DNA of 64,000 nucleotides, from positions 34,919-98,918 of the forward strand of contig CBFFRP010000327.1 in NCBI GenBank assembly GCA_965644295.1, written 5' to 3'. The notes beneath the pieces were generated by a model, which saw only the letters and a list, made by a program, of their open reading frames with translations, was not told where the DNA came from and searched no databases. Below are positions 23,977 to 37,139 of this stretch, piece by piece. The first letter of the stretch is position 1. Each line of letters starts with the position of its first letter. The DNA comes from Paraphysomonas bandaiensis (taxonomy: Eukaryota; Chrysophyceae). The translations under genes were made by a program, and so were the position numbers.

Positions 23977-26900
23977 ATGTCTTCAGTGGGGGCATTGGCC
24001 AATAGAGTGCATGATATTATTCGCCGTATGGGTGACAACATCGCTCAGGCAGAAGCTACAAAAACATGTTATGGCATACTGGCTATAATGTCCAGAGAAG
24101 AATCGAGTAAAGTTATTATTGCGAAAAACGGTATGGATTTGATACTTAGTGGAATGCAAACACACATGGATAAGCCCGATGTGCAAGAGGCGGGGTGTGA
24201 TTTGATATGGAGCCTCGCATTCAATAACTCCGCTGTGAAGGAGATGATTGGAAACGTCAATGGAACTAGCGTAGTAGTTCGTGCTTTGAAAAGACATCAC
24301 AAATCCCCTGAATTTTTGAAATCAGCTTGTGGGGCCCTGTCGAACCTGTGTCAGTATAAAGTTAATCAACAGGGGGTGGCCTCACACGGGGGTCTGCAGC
24401 CTCTAATTGTATCAATCAGTTTTCATCAAGAAAATTCAAAACTATTGCCTTTTATTTTCGATGCCCTTGCATCTCTCATAGTTGGTAATGAAGAGAATGC
24501 CCGTATTGTGTCTTCCCAGGATGGCATCTCCAAGATTCTTGCTGCGACAGGTATGCATCGCGAGGTATCGGAGGTGGTGAAGTCGGGTTGTCATGCCCTA
24601 GCTATTCTTTCAGATGTGAAGGGACAAGCCTCTAAAATAGCTGCTGCAGGGGGAGTTGGTGCGATTCTGCCCTTACTGGACATGCATCCATCCTATGCGG
24701 ACTTTCACCGTGTAGCGGCGGTAGTGCTACTACGCATGTTGCAGGAATCCTCTCATGTGGTCCGCGAGATTGCATGCAATGAGGGTATTCGTATACTACT
24801 GAAGTCATTGGACAGAGGTGGTGCTCAACAGGATACAGTGGCTGCTATTACCCACATTCTTTCCACTGTAACGAATCCGCTCACAGCTGCCTCCAACTCT
24901 ATTGAGAGCCAGCTCTGGGTTTCAAGTGGTGCGTCGGACATAGATGCCTTGTCAGGTACCATGCGCCGTGGGCGTTTCCCTCGTAATGATGCAAGATATG
25001 TGTTGGCTGCGGACACACTTGTCTCGTCTGGTATCACTCCTGGTCCCGTGAAACCACAACACCCAGGGAGCAGTAAAAAAGCTGCTTCTGAGGTAACCGC
25101 GCTGGCTGGGCTGGTGCGGTTGATGGGACAGTACTGTGAGCGCAAAGATGTGGCTCGTGCCTCTTGTCGCCTTCTCACTAACCTCATGGGCTTCCCTGGT
25201 GTTGTTATGGCCTTGGATAAGATATCTCTGATGGACAAAGTGTTGGAGTGTGTGCATATTCACCGCAGTACCAAAGAGATTACAGAGGCCGCTGCCGCGC
25301 TGCTGAAGTGCATCCACAAGAGAACTTTTCCTGCGTTCAGTGGGGCAAAGCTTTCCGCCATATCGGGTCTGCTTCACTTGATCAGGACCAAAATATCGGA
25401 TGAAGAGGTAGTAGTTGCGTCGCTGGAAATTCTTTGTAGACTCCGAGAGGGCGAGTCTCACAGGAGCAGAGCTGGAGGGGGAGCCCCCCAAACAACTTGC
25501 CCATCTTCCCAGTGGGAGAACGAAACGGTTATTGTTTGCTCCTCTGTGCTTGAGGCTATAGCTTCAGGTAGCTCCAGATACGGCAATGAGCTGGGCTCAC
25601 CTACGAATAAGAGCTCTGATGTGAAGGCGATACCTTGGTCGAAGAGCACCCCGAAGCTGTTGTCGACAGTACTTGAATTTTTGGAGTCAGTTGACTCCAG
25701 TAAGAAAGCCGATAACAGATTCGTATACCCACAGTCTCTTGGGGTTGCATTGAAAGGTGTATACGCGATTCTTCCATTGAGAAGTGCCGACTTGTCGGCT
25801 AGAATTCAGCGTTTGCTACCCTCAATCCAAGCTAACACTCTTGAGGACAACACAAGAACCGAAGAGCCTCCTGATCAGGACGACTCAAGTCCAGCCAATT
25901 TCAGTCGTAGGAAACTGCTTAATACAACTAACACTTTGGATGACTCTGTTGACAAGCTCGTGAAAAGTCGCAGTGGGGCGGCTGTGGGTGGTTCTGAATC
26001 TGGTGGTGGGTCATCTAGCTCCAGTAGAACCGATACTGGTGGTTCGACGAAGGGATATGCATCTACGAAAGGTAACAGGAATTCGCCAGATAACACTAGC
26101 GAAGGAGAACCAGTTAACGGAACAAGGGGAGTCACTAGGGAGTCCAGGTTCCCAGAGCCGTTGCATCCTCTTAAGTATTGTCCCATGCCAACGTCAGATG
26201 ACATACGCCAGGTGATCCCGCGGCTGCTCGATACTTACCCGTCCCACATGGAAATGCTTGCAACAGATAGTGGCCCCAACAGGAATAGCACTGGAATTAA
26301 TGAGTTTGGATCCAGTGACTCGTCTTGTCGTGACTCAAACCGTGATGATTGTGGAGTGCCTTCTAGGATGCATTTGGTATATGAGGGTGCATCTGCTGCT
26401 GGGAAAGGGTTGGCGAGTCGCTGTCCAACACCTGTGCCGTATAATGTTCCGCCTTCTGGTCTCGGTCCCCCGTTTGAACATTCTCTTACATTCGATTCTG
26501 AATTCGAGTCCGGAAACCTCTTGAGAGCTGTACAGAAAGGGGACTATGAATATGACCTGTGTCTCCGCTCCGACTTGCATACTCCAGGTCATACACAATG
26601 GTTCTACTTCGCAGTTTCGAATACTCATAACCCTGCATGTGTCGCGGCTGCTAAAGATAAAGGTGTTCCTGTAGCCCCTGTTAAAGTTCGCTTTAACATT
26701 GTAAACCTAACGAAGCCTGACAGCTTATTTAACCAAGGAATGAAGCCTGTGGTATATTCCTGCAACAGTGCATCTAGCAAGGGACAAAGCTGGATTCGCT
26801 CTGGATCAAGAATATCTTACTTTGGTAACACTTTCACGCGAAATAACTCAGCTGGTGAAGGGGTTGCTTGCTACTTTACTTTGACCTTTACCCTAGAGTT

Positions 26901-28982
26901 CAACGATCCCACAGATACGTGTCTTATTGCATACAGTGTACCATACACGTACACAGACCACAAGGCTCATTTGCATGAACTTTTGAATAAACCAAATGCG
27001 AAAGATATCATCCGGTATTCACGTCTTTGTCAAACACTGAGCGGTGCAGACTGTGATTTGGTGGTGATCACGAACTTTAAAGACAGGGAGAACATTGGTT
27101 CTGTTTATAACACCCCACTGAGTGGGAAATCATCCAATCCCCCCGAAAATCAAAGTGGGAGGAAGTTGAAGTCGCAAGCGAAGTTAAACAGAAAGGCACT
27201 GATTATATCTGGTCGAGTGCACCCTGGTGAAACACCCGCTTCTTGGATGATGAAAGGCACATTGGATTTTCTAACCAGTGATGCCCCCAATGCGAGACTT
27301 ATACGACAGGCATATATTGTGTATATAGTTCCTATGCTTAACCCAGATGGTGTCATATTTGGAAACAATAGGTGCGGCCTAGCCGGAGTTGACCTGAACA
27401 GGCAGTGGAAGAACCCCATAAGATCAATGCACCCCACTGTGTATGCTCTGAAGACCTTAATTCAAGAGCAAAAGAGTCAAAGGGAGATCAGTATGTACAT
27501 TGACCTCCATGGTCATTCTAGAAAGTACAATATATTTATGTATGGGGTGGAAGAAAAGAAAAGGCCCAATCCAAAGGTCCGGGCTTTTCCTAAGTTTTTT
27601 TCGCTGCATGCTGTTGGCAAAAAGTATGTGTCATATAACGACTGTTCTTTCCACGTGCGGAAGGGTCGAGAAGCTACAGCAAGGGTGGTGGTGGCAAGGG
27701 AATTAGGGATACCACTTAGTTATACAGTTGAAGCGACTTTCTGTGGAGCCGATGAGGGACCCTTGAAGTTCTGTCATATGAATATTGGACACCTACAAGA
27801 AGTTGGCAGTTCGATGTGTGATGCCTTTCTTCAGTATTCAATTGCCGAAGGGGATGTTCCAGATTCATTGCTGGCAATGAGCAGACGCCTACGCTCGGAA
27901 TCTGTGCCAACGGATGCACTCACTGCGGCAGTAAATGAACAGGTGCGGCGGGGAGGGGGGAGATCATCCGATAAAAACCGTTCTAAGGGGTCTGGATATG
28001 CAATGTTGAAGAATTCGACGGTGCATGCAGAGGCTGAAGCTAGCGTTGATGTTCCATCCGATGGAGGAGAGTCCTTGACCGCTGGAAAAGCGACGCCCGG
28101 AGAAACACCACCTCCCATAGAGTCTCCCGATAATGTGGATCAAGTGGTATCCCGGGCTGAGAGTGAAAGTGATATTGTTGGTGATGATGATTCTGATGAT
28201 GGAGATAGTGTAGTTCAGGCCGGGACTGATGGTGACGGACCCTATGTAATGCCATCTACAGCTTCGTCATCTAGAAGTATACAGTCCGCAGCCTCATCGC
28301 GGAATTCGTCTTCTATGTTGCGCTCTCAAGAACACTCCAATCGATCGGAAACAGCACCAATGAACTCACCAGCTCTCGCTGATGCGCAGACACCAGGTGG
28401 TTTACGCCTTTTAGCCAGAGATGACGGGTTCAGCTTTTCAGATTCCGTAACAGCAAATAGGATGATCATAGGGATAGCTGCAAAATCAGCGACGTCGAGT
28501 CCGCCGATTAAAAGCTCTGGCGAGAGCAGGTATATATGCTACTCTTTCATATTATGCTAGGTTACGTTTTTGCTTCCAGGGGTCGTTCTGCAGTCTCAGC
28601 CAATAAATCGAAGGACGCTGTATCATTGCGCCCAAAGAAAGTTTCGCGAAAAGGCGGGCTGAAGGCGAAGAGAGATAAGATAAAGGTGAGTTCTGTTTTA
28701 ATACTATTTCACCACTAAAATATATATTCAGCGACACTCAGAAAGTGTCGATTCTGATGACACCTTCGGTACTGATGGGCAAGGCATATTTGGCAAGCGT
28801 TTTTTGATGGTGGGAAAAGAAGAGGACGACAAAGGCACTCAGGATGGTAAGTCAAGATACGGAACACAGGTAATGCTTGTAAACAAGACGTATTTTATCA
28901 CTAATTTGAGTCGTTAAAACAGTTTAGCCTAGAGGATGCATCTATTGCTAGCAGCGTAGGACTTCCCAAGGTTGCCAAGTAA
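23977..28982 (+). CDS. AGTPBP1: Cytosolic carboxypeptidase, CCP1/AGTPBP1-like, with N-terminal ARM repeats
   Basis: Four exons (23977-28529, 28580-28685, 28732-28869, 28923-28982) give 1,618 residues. Residues 1-500 are armadillo/HEAT-like helical repeats (for example VQEAGCDLIWSLAFN). A disordered Ser/Gly-rich linker follows. The N-terminal beta-sandwich of CCPs begins near residue 830 (LTFDSEFESGNLLRAVQKG). The M14 peptidase domain carries the zinc ligands His1082 and Glu1085 in GRVHPGETP and His1178 in DLHGHS. Substrate residues lie in GVDLNRQWKNP, and the catalytic glutamate is Glu1252 in YTVEATFCG. Members remove glutamates from tubulin tails and other proteins. The C-terminal 330 residues are acidic and Ser-rich. 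ARM plus M14 is the CCP1 architecture and fits a ciliated lineage. Confidence 0.95.
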
Positions 28983-29762
28983 ATGACGGTTATCTGAATT
29001 CGTGTATTATATCTACCCAGTTGTGTTTGTAGCTTTAAAATCGGCTCGAATGTATAGTGTATTGCTATGCTTTATGGCTGTTTGGTGTGTAGCAGTGGCG
29101 GTAGTGATTATAGTTTGTTGACTGCGTATTATATGCACACAAGTCAAGCGTGTTAATTAAACTACCGATAGTTTTGTTGTCAATGTATATGCGCATATTT
29201 ATCATTTATTACATATTCTAATGATGATGTTACTGTGGGTTAGAGAGTAAGTAAGTGCTTATAAAGCAACTCTGTGGATCGAAATCTATCCCGAAACTAT
29301 TTTTCGAATTCTAGAAGCGACGTGCATTCATACGTACTTTGTGGTATTCTCTGTTGATGATGTGGTGTTATAATTGGCTAGGAGTTATAATGCTGTTCAC
29401 AGGCACTGATAAACTCAATCGAAAACTGTTTATTTATGTCTCAACATAAGGTTTGTGCAACGATTAATTGGTTTTCAACTTATTGGCAATAATTGCGAAT
29501 TAATTGGATTGTCAATTACATTAACTGGTTTGGCTTAATGAAATAATAATTTCAATTATTATTTGCTAAATGTTCCAATTAGTTGTTACGCAAGCCTGCT
29601 CAACATGCGTTATCCAATTAAGCAACTGCACTATTCGATGCCAGTCACAACTATGGCGAAGGTAATCCTTGGTATATATTAATCATAAATAAGCAACAGG
29701 AAATAAAATAGAGTAAAAACTGAGCACTACAGGAATTTCGGTAATTGTATTCCATAAATTCG
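28983..29762. other. Convergent 3' spacer
   Basis: This is a 780-bp AT-rich spacer between two convergent genes. It includes a low-complexity patch of TTAATTGG-type words at 29460-29590. I see no gene. Confidence 0.6.
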
Positions 29763-32334
29763 TTAAAGAAATCGTTGAAGTTCCTGCTTTGTTGGTACAG
29801 AGCACGTACTTTTTCTACCAAACACGCGATAACGGTTTCTCGCTACAAAACTATAGGCATAATTCATTATTCGCCTCGGAAATAAGGAGAGCAGCAGTAA
29901 TGGCCCCTTCCAAATACCACAAACACTGGTCCCTCCAATTATTGCCAGCACTGCAGAAAAGCGGGTATGAATATTTCCAAAGGGATCAATTACAAATATG
30001 GTGTCATCTTTCTCATCAGCAAATCTGTCTCTGGATACGCCACTGAGCTCAAGCAATATCTCGCTTTTTCTGAGGTTAAAAGGCATTAGTCAACGACACA
30101 TATAATAACCAACATTGCGCGGTATACAAACCTGCTGTTACATGGACTGTATATAATGTCTCCTTTTGTATCTAAACGAAGAAGCAGCTGTACGATAGAA
30201 TCACACATACCACAGTCACCATCGAATATTAGCACAGACTTGCCCAAAATCTATTCAATAATCGTATTACGAAAAAAACATAACACAGAAATACCAACCT
30301 TCGCAAAGTCTAGCTCATTGATTTCACCATTGTGTATAATATCTTCTATTCTGCTGTCTCTAATTCCGTATACGTTTTTGATAGCATTTACCACGGCCAT
30401 AGAAGTATTGTCAGTAGAAGCTGTAAGAGCTACTCTAAGCGATCCTGTATACCTCACTATTTCTCCTAAAATAGGTAAAGAAGCACTCACATCTAAGTCC
30501 CAGCCTCCTCCATCATTATGAGGCACGATTTCTGCACGCGGTTGCAGCGAGAGATACTTCGGTACTGGAACAAATCCAAACAAACTTGAGCCGCAGTACT
30601 CCATTTTAAATCCCTGATACGACCCATCAGTGGCCCGAGGCAGACTCTTCTGTAAGTATAATGTATGCAATATCCGTCCGACAGTTTCCGCCAGCAAGTG
30701 ACGATTTGGTAGTGCATAAAAAAACGATTCAAACGTAACCATCCGCAGATGTGAGTTGTCTGGCGGACCTTTATCCCGACAGTCATCCATACATGGGTGG
30801 AACATACGTTTCCAGTGATGTGGACTCATACTAACTAGTACCTTCATACGATCACTCTCGTTTCCATTCCGTGGAATCGGAAGACCCACCCTTTGTGCGG
30901 CCCAGCGTACGACCATCGATTGATGAACATATACCTCAACACATCCAGCAGCAATCCCTCCCTCCCGGTGTATTTCGGAGATTGATGGGGAAAGAGCGCA
31001 CTGAGAGGCCCAATCCAGTGTACCAAACACTGGAAATAACGTACAGAGGTTCGGTTCAGGCCATTCAGGAGGAAGCTGGTCGGAAGAGGAGGAAGTTTGA
31101 ATATATTGCTGAAGGTCAAATCCCTCCTCAGCAGTGCAGCCAGTAAACTCTTGAAGACTGATGACTTCAACACAAGGACGAGCTCCTGCTCTTAGCAAGT
31201 GATCCCCATCTGCAACACCCTTTTGATGGTACGCCAAAAATTTCTTGGTAAGAATGACGGCTGGTGTGCAGGGTATCTCTGGCCCAGTCTCCTCTGAAGC
31301 ATAGATCCCCCAACGCACCTCTCCTCCACTCTTGCCTTTCATATGCATCATCATGCCACCCCCTCCTCCTCCCCCTCCATTGCCACTCAGCGTACGCAGC
31401 AAAGCGTTAAGAGACAATAATGGTGCACTCCATGGAGTCCAATCCCGTATCAGTCCCCAGCGCACCGATGTAGCCATTGCGGAAAGGCCAAGCATCGATA
31501 CGTAGCTCTCGACGCCAGCCCGAAATCTGAACTCTCGAAGACACGCATTCTTATTTTGTCCCATATATATTACATTGTCTGGAACATCAACATCGCTACA
31601 GAGTCGTGGTTTACGCATACCAAAGAAATGTGTCTTCTTAAGGTGACTCCAAGCAGAAATAGTCTTTCTATGTCCATCCTCCACGATCTCTACAGGACGT
31701 CCACAATAGGAGAGCACACTGCGCACAGTACCTTCACCAGGCATCGATGAGTTAGCCACGCTCAAATCCGTAGTTACAGAAGTGAGTGTAGACGTCGAAT
31801 CGCCTCCGTACATGAAATGAGACACTGTGGATGGGAAGAAGTGCTCGATAACTGCTGAAGTAATAGCAGGGGTCGTGCTGGCTCCTGTCAGTAGAGTACA
31901 TCCCGCTTGTACTGCTTCGTCATTCAAAGCAGAAAACCCCTTCACATAGTCTGTATTATCCGCTAGATCAATGTAATGACACTTCTGTCCATGTAATGAA
32001 GATGTAATACACGCTCTAGCTACAGCATATGCCTCTGATGCATCAAATGGCCCTATATACACTTCATCACTACACAGCAACTTACATACCCATCAACATT
32101 ACCTGCAGTATGTATAACTAAATTAATTCCCATATCATAAAGTCGATTAGCAAGTCCTTTTGATCGTATATCAATGACATGACTCTCTATCGATCTTCCA
32201 GTAGCAGGCTGTAACACAGATCTTTTATTTAATGATCTACCAGCTATAGATACATTTAAACCAGGGATAGAATGAATACGATTAACTATACGACGACCAA
32301 ATGCACCATATCCTCCTATTACAAGGACCTTCAT
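29763..32334 (-). CDS. Saccharopine-dehydrogenase-like oxidoreductase fused to DUF4166 and a DCC (DUF393) thiol-disulfide domain
   Basis: Four exons (32334-32103, 32052-30299, 30250-30132, 30069-29763) give 803 residues in frame. The N-terminus has a Rossmann fold, MKVLVIGGYGAFGRRIVNRI, with the glycine-rich NAD(P) loop. Splicing restores the family motif HTAGPFDASEAYAVARACI, typical of the saccharopine-dehydrogenase NADP domain. Residues about 510-670 resemble DUF4166, ending in WDLDVSASLPILGEIVRYTG. A short third exon supplies VLIFDGDCGMCDSIVQLLLR, the DxDCxxC signature of DCC/DUF393 proteins, which are thioredoxin-fold oxidoreductases. The first two domains occur together in bacteria. The third added in one chain is unusual. 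The substrate is unknown, and saccharopine itself is unlikely. Confidence 0.88.
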
Positions 32335-33546
32335 GATATATGATACAAGTATATGATCATATCCACATTAAAGACTATATGTACTTGTGTATATATATAT
32401 ATGTACAGTACATATGTACAGAGTATACAGGTATTTTTGTAGAATAAATACATACAGTAGGTACATAAAATATCTGATTTTCTCTACTTTTATATAATAT
32501 GTCACTGGAAATTATAGATACTAATTACATAAAATCCCAGATATCTGAATATACAGGGCTGTATATATATAGAATATCGGAATATCTAGATCGAGGATAC
32601 TGCTGTGTATGAAAGTTCTTCGTAACTGTAATATCTGCGCCATGCAATGCAATTAACGTTAAGGTGCAATATATGAAGAGAGACTAGCGGCTTTACTGTT
32701 TCGATAAACTTCATGTAACGACTTTTGTCACACATTTTCGCTCAATCTTTGAAGGGGGTTCATTACCTATACTCAACTTTGAAACTCACAATCCAGATCT
32801 CCACAAGGGACGTTTGTGGATACATGATACTACGAATAGTTCCTGAATGTTTAAAAGAGACGGAGCTCTTATTAAATCCTCGTACCATTTTTTGTTATAC
32901 GAAATTGCGTGATAAATAGCTGTAAACGTATGTGTGATATTGAACTCTAAATGAATGAAAGCAATGAAGATACGGGAATGGGAAGGGATTATGACCCACT
33001 ATCATGAGCAAATCAGGACTCATGTTTCTTTGAAGTTTTGATCACTATTTACTATCCGATATACATGATAATTATTCAGATAGATGGCTGATTGATACAT
33101 TGACACCAATGCGACGTAGTTTCAGTGCACACTTATAACTTATACTAGCCTACGACCCCAAAAAGGCAACAAAATTTAGATTTAATTCATATATAAAAAC
33201 ATGTCGTGGTGGATGTAGCAGTATCAGCTTCTCCAGCGTATGTTCAAAGTACTAGTCGTAATAGAGGAGTCTAATAATACGCCGGTATATAAACCTTGAA
33301 GTGAATATCGAATATTGTTAACAGCTGAGTAAGTTAACCAACAAAGTCGTACAAGGCCTTGTGGGCATTCACGTCAGAGCTACCAATACAAACTAATAGC
33401 ACCACATCACATGCAACTTTTCTCATCAGAAAAAGCACTTACTAAACCAAATCGAAAAATGTAAAATAGAATGCATCAGAATCTACAATATGAAATCCAA
33501 GTATATGAAACACAATTTCTTCACGTTTATCATTAAAAAATGTACA
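32335..33546. other. Intergenic region, no gene seen
   Basis: This 1.2-kb AT-rich stretch has only chance frames. It lies between two genes transcribed on the minus strand, so it holds the promoter of the fusion gene and the 3' end of the ZUP1-like gene. Confidence 0.6.
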
Positions 33547-34968
33547 CTATCTCATCTGAAACCCCTCGGATGTTAAAATCTTTGACCTTTCATATTCTGC
33601 ATTATCTGTGACAATTCCAGGTGAAACGTATACTATTTGATACTCTGAATTTCGAAGTGTGTGTCCCCCTCTCTTCACCATCACCTGCCAACCTTTGTCT
33701 TCTTCTAACTTGGATTTTAATGATGTTCCATGGGCATTTGGGTCAAATATGAATAGTGAAGACTTCCCCACTCTTTTTTCGTACCCTACCAGGGTGCGAG
33801 AATGTCCATGATGTTGAAAGTACAGAGGTGGGATGAATGGATCCGCAGCGTTCTGCTCATCGCTACCAGTCGGGTAGTTGGTCGAAAGATCAGTGGTCCA
33901 GGCTTTCAAAGGGTGTGGGGAATTAAAATAGGCGTACACCCAATCCACCAGTGGACGTGGCGTTGACGATTCACACCCTCGTGACTTGCGCTTTTTCTGC
34001 CTAGTTGACCGCCCTGATGTCGATGTGCTGCTCCCCGTGGAAACAGGGAAAGAATCACAGAAGTCAACAATTGAACACCGCACCCGCATGTATCGCAGCA
34101 GAGCAGCACATTCTGCAGACCCATCAGACACGCACACATACAGGCATACACATACCAGTGGCACCAATCCACTTTGAGCTCCCAAGTAATGACCCCCCCA
34201 ACTGGAGGCACCCCTGAACATTTATATTAGGTACAGTATATCTCTCCGCCATCAGCATACCTCGGTGTCAAACCCTGCGCCCCATGCCTGCTCAATCCAA
34301 GCCTGAATACCATGCACATCTGGCACATCCCCAGAACCATTGAAGAGTGTGTCTCTGTAGGCGGGAATGTTTATTAAGGTGTGACACAGCATCTGAATAT
34401 TCCTGTAGCCACATGACCACTCCCCCCCCATCACAACGCCTTTCTGGCTGATGTGTGGGCAATAAGAGCTGCACAGACGATACTCGAGCAAAAAAGATGG
34501 GGATTTGACTCCATTACTGTCCATGCCCTTGCAGCTTTCTTGCTCGACCTGTAGTTTCTGCTGAATCAAGGAAATTATACCATGTGTCACAGATTCTGAT
34601 GACGCAGTCAACGATGTAGAGTCTGATGATGATTTCTGTGAAGATGATGACGTCTGTCCTCCTATAACACTATTCTGTTTTTTCCGTATCGGTGTCGAAC
34701 ACATTTCACACACAGAAACAGTTCGTTGATTAATAAAAGTACAATGAGGACACTGTGATAATGTTTCTGTTGCTAAATCACTAATATCCTCACATGATTT
34801 CTTTGATTCAATTGACTTTGAATCAGATGGAGAGCTCGTAATATCAAGTACAGTACTTTGTCTCTGTCTCTTTCTTTGTAAGGGATTCTCACAGGCTTCA
34901 CATACATTATTTACTGAGCTATTATGTAATGTACATGTTCCACATACTATGATTGATGGTACTGACAT
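33547..34968 (-). CDS. ZUP1: ZUP1/UFSP-type cysteine peptidase (C78) with RanBP2-type zinc fingers
   Basis: Three exons (34968-34261, 34213-34156, 34112-33547) give 443 residues in frame. ZUP1 cleaves Lys63-linked ubiquitin chains and acts in genome stability; UFSP relatives cleave UFM1. The catalytic Cys is near residue 186 in WSCGYRNIQML. The block IQAWIEQAWGAGFDTE and, after splicing, GSKWIGATECAALLRYMRVR match ZUP1. The catalytic His lies in YFQHHGHSRTLVGYE and the Asp in LFIFDPNAHG. The N-terminus has two four-Cys fingers, VCGTCTLHNSSVNNVCEAC and CPHCTFINQRTVSVCEMC, of the RanBP2/NZF kind that binds ubiquitin. Animal ZUP1 has C2H2 fingers instead, so the targeting module differs. A Ser-rich linker joins fingers and peptidase. 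Confidence 0.9.
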
Positions 34969-36249
34969 TGTTGATTGTATGCTTTAATCAGAAGATGTTC
35001 ACAGAGGCAACTCACATCATATATATATATATACATAACTCTCAGGCGATATATGGACGAACCTCTTCCACAACACACTGCTGCTGTACACCCACCAGTA
35101 TATTCCACATTTCTATGTATGATTTCTAAAATTCCCAGTTTTCATAAATATATTATCATTATTCTCTTAAAATATTGATAATATCCCAAAAATTTTGTCC
35201 CCATATTAAAACAAGCAAGTAAAATGTTGGAATATTCTCACAGTGATGAACATCGACATCCTTTGTATATTTTTTTTCTAATATGCCTCTAATATTGAGA
35301 CAACAACTATCTGTACTCCAGCCGTAGCTGTATTGCAGTAATATAGACGATTTTTGCTTCAATTTATTCCCGAAAAAATAAGATGCTGACAACCTACACG
35401 GAAGATTCATAGTATGATATAGAGACTGTAGAGTATAGAGTCTTATTCAACTCATATATATATTGAATATGATGAAGGCAGTAATGAAACAAGACACTCA
35501 TTCTATTAATCTCTTGTCAACTCAACAGTTAACTCAGCAGTTATCTCGTTTATTTATTACAAGGAGTTAATATATAGTGAATACATGTATATATATATAC
35601 ATCTGGACAATGATTTCAACAGTTCAGTTCAATTATCATGATAAAACTCAAGGCATCTATCACCGCCTTGCATATTGAACCGAAGCCACGTCGGCAATCT
35701 CGTATTGTTAAGACTTGATCACGTGTCAGCAGCATATGCCGAATATACTCTACTCGATCTAAAGAACTTCATGATTTAGTCTCGATTTATAAACCTGATG
35801 TTGTGTACATGGATTTATAATTCAACTTCTCTTTATTAAGAAAACATGCTAATAATAAGAAAGACCAATTCAAATAAAAGTATACTATATCACATGTAAT
35901 ATGGTAGGCTATGCAACAGTTGTTGTATGAGTTTAAGTGCTCAACTCTATCTCAGTTGTTTAACGAAACCTTATTCATTCTTTCCTTGAGTTTGGTTGGA
36001 ATTGAAGACATAATCACCGGTTCGGTAGTCTGGAGAGTGCATTCTTGGTTTTAAGAAGCTCCTAACAATTTAAAACGCTATAAACACAGCCGTTCTGCAA
36101 AGAAAGAGTACAATTTCCTGTCTTTATAATATGGTCCGCAAAGAATTTGATTGAACTGTTCAATGCACCAGTTGGTGGCAGATTTCCAATACATCAAAGA
36201 CCTCATATCAAGAGCACAAGAGAGGTTAATCTGAAATCTTGGCTGGGTA
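34969..36249. other. Intergenic region, no gene seen
   Basis: AT-rich 1.3-kb region with short TA runs (35022-35034, 35589-35600) and no credible reading frame. The right part may include the decayed end of the LINE relic. Confidence 0.55.
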
Positions 36250-36950
36250 TGAAGTCGGTCCATGTAGGAACCCCAAAGTAGCTAACATTGTCAACGACAG
36301 CTGATTGATTAAAGGAGGTACTGTAAACAGAAGGTTTGCTCGTAGCAAATGTTTACCCATGGAAATATGGGCTGATCCCGTCTGTAAAGTCGGCCTCCCA
36401 CTTTGGTATTTTAGGATATAAATATCGGAGTCGCCGAGTAAATGGGCAGGGGTAAGTGTGTGCGTGTGTAGAAGTCATCCGTGAAGATATCTTTGCATGC
36501 GTACCGATGATCGTTGAACAATTGGAGTTGTGATTGGACTCTGTCAATGGTGTCCCAGAATTGTGGCGTGGCTGGTGAAGAGGGCTGTATCCTGATGCCT
36601 AGTTGTTGCCCCCATAGTACCAGGCTGGTGATGTACACGTCGACTTTTTAGGTGGAGTGCTCGTATAGTTCTAAGAGCGATGTGGCCGCATCTTGGGCTG
36701 TCCTTCAAGCGTGAAGGCTCGTTGCAGTGTGTGCCATTTTTGAGTCTGGGCATAGGTTGAGAATTTGCGCAATCTAAGCCCTTTGTATTTCGTGGGAAGG
36801 TAGATAAGAGCCGCAGGGTAGCCATAGGGGAGACGGAGTATTGCCTTAGCAGCTTGGACAAGGAGTTTGTCTTCGGCGTTCCAACAAAGATAATTCATAT
36901 CAATAGATTGAGTACTAAGGTGGATGCATGTGCTGAACGAGTGCACAAGA
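36250..36950 (-). pseudogene. LINE-type reverse transcriptase relic (thumb and downstream region)
   Basis: Minus-strand frames contain LLVQAAKAILRLPYGYPAA then LIYLPTKYKGLRLRKFSTY, typical of the region after the RT core in non-LTR retrotransposons. The homology continues in another frame (VLWGQQLGIRIQPSS) near 36630, so frameshifts and stops have broken the gene. No intact RT active site is visible. Confidence 0.5.
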
Positions 36951-37139
36951 CTGAGCTAATTAATGTGGTATCTGATGAATGGAATGACTGTTCCAGGTCA
37001 ACGCCTCGGATAGAGGGAATACTATGATATATATATATGTTTGGAGGAATAGTCGCCCCTAGAAAATACACGCATTTCAAATCGATATTGGGAGGCAATA
37101 AATATTCGTCACAATCAATAAATGGAATATAGATCATAA

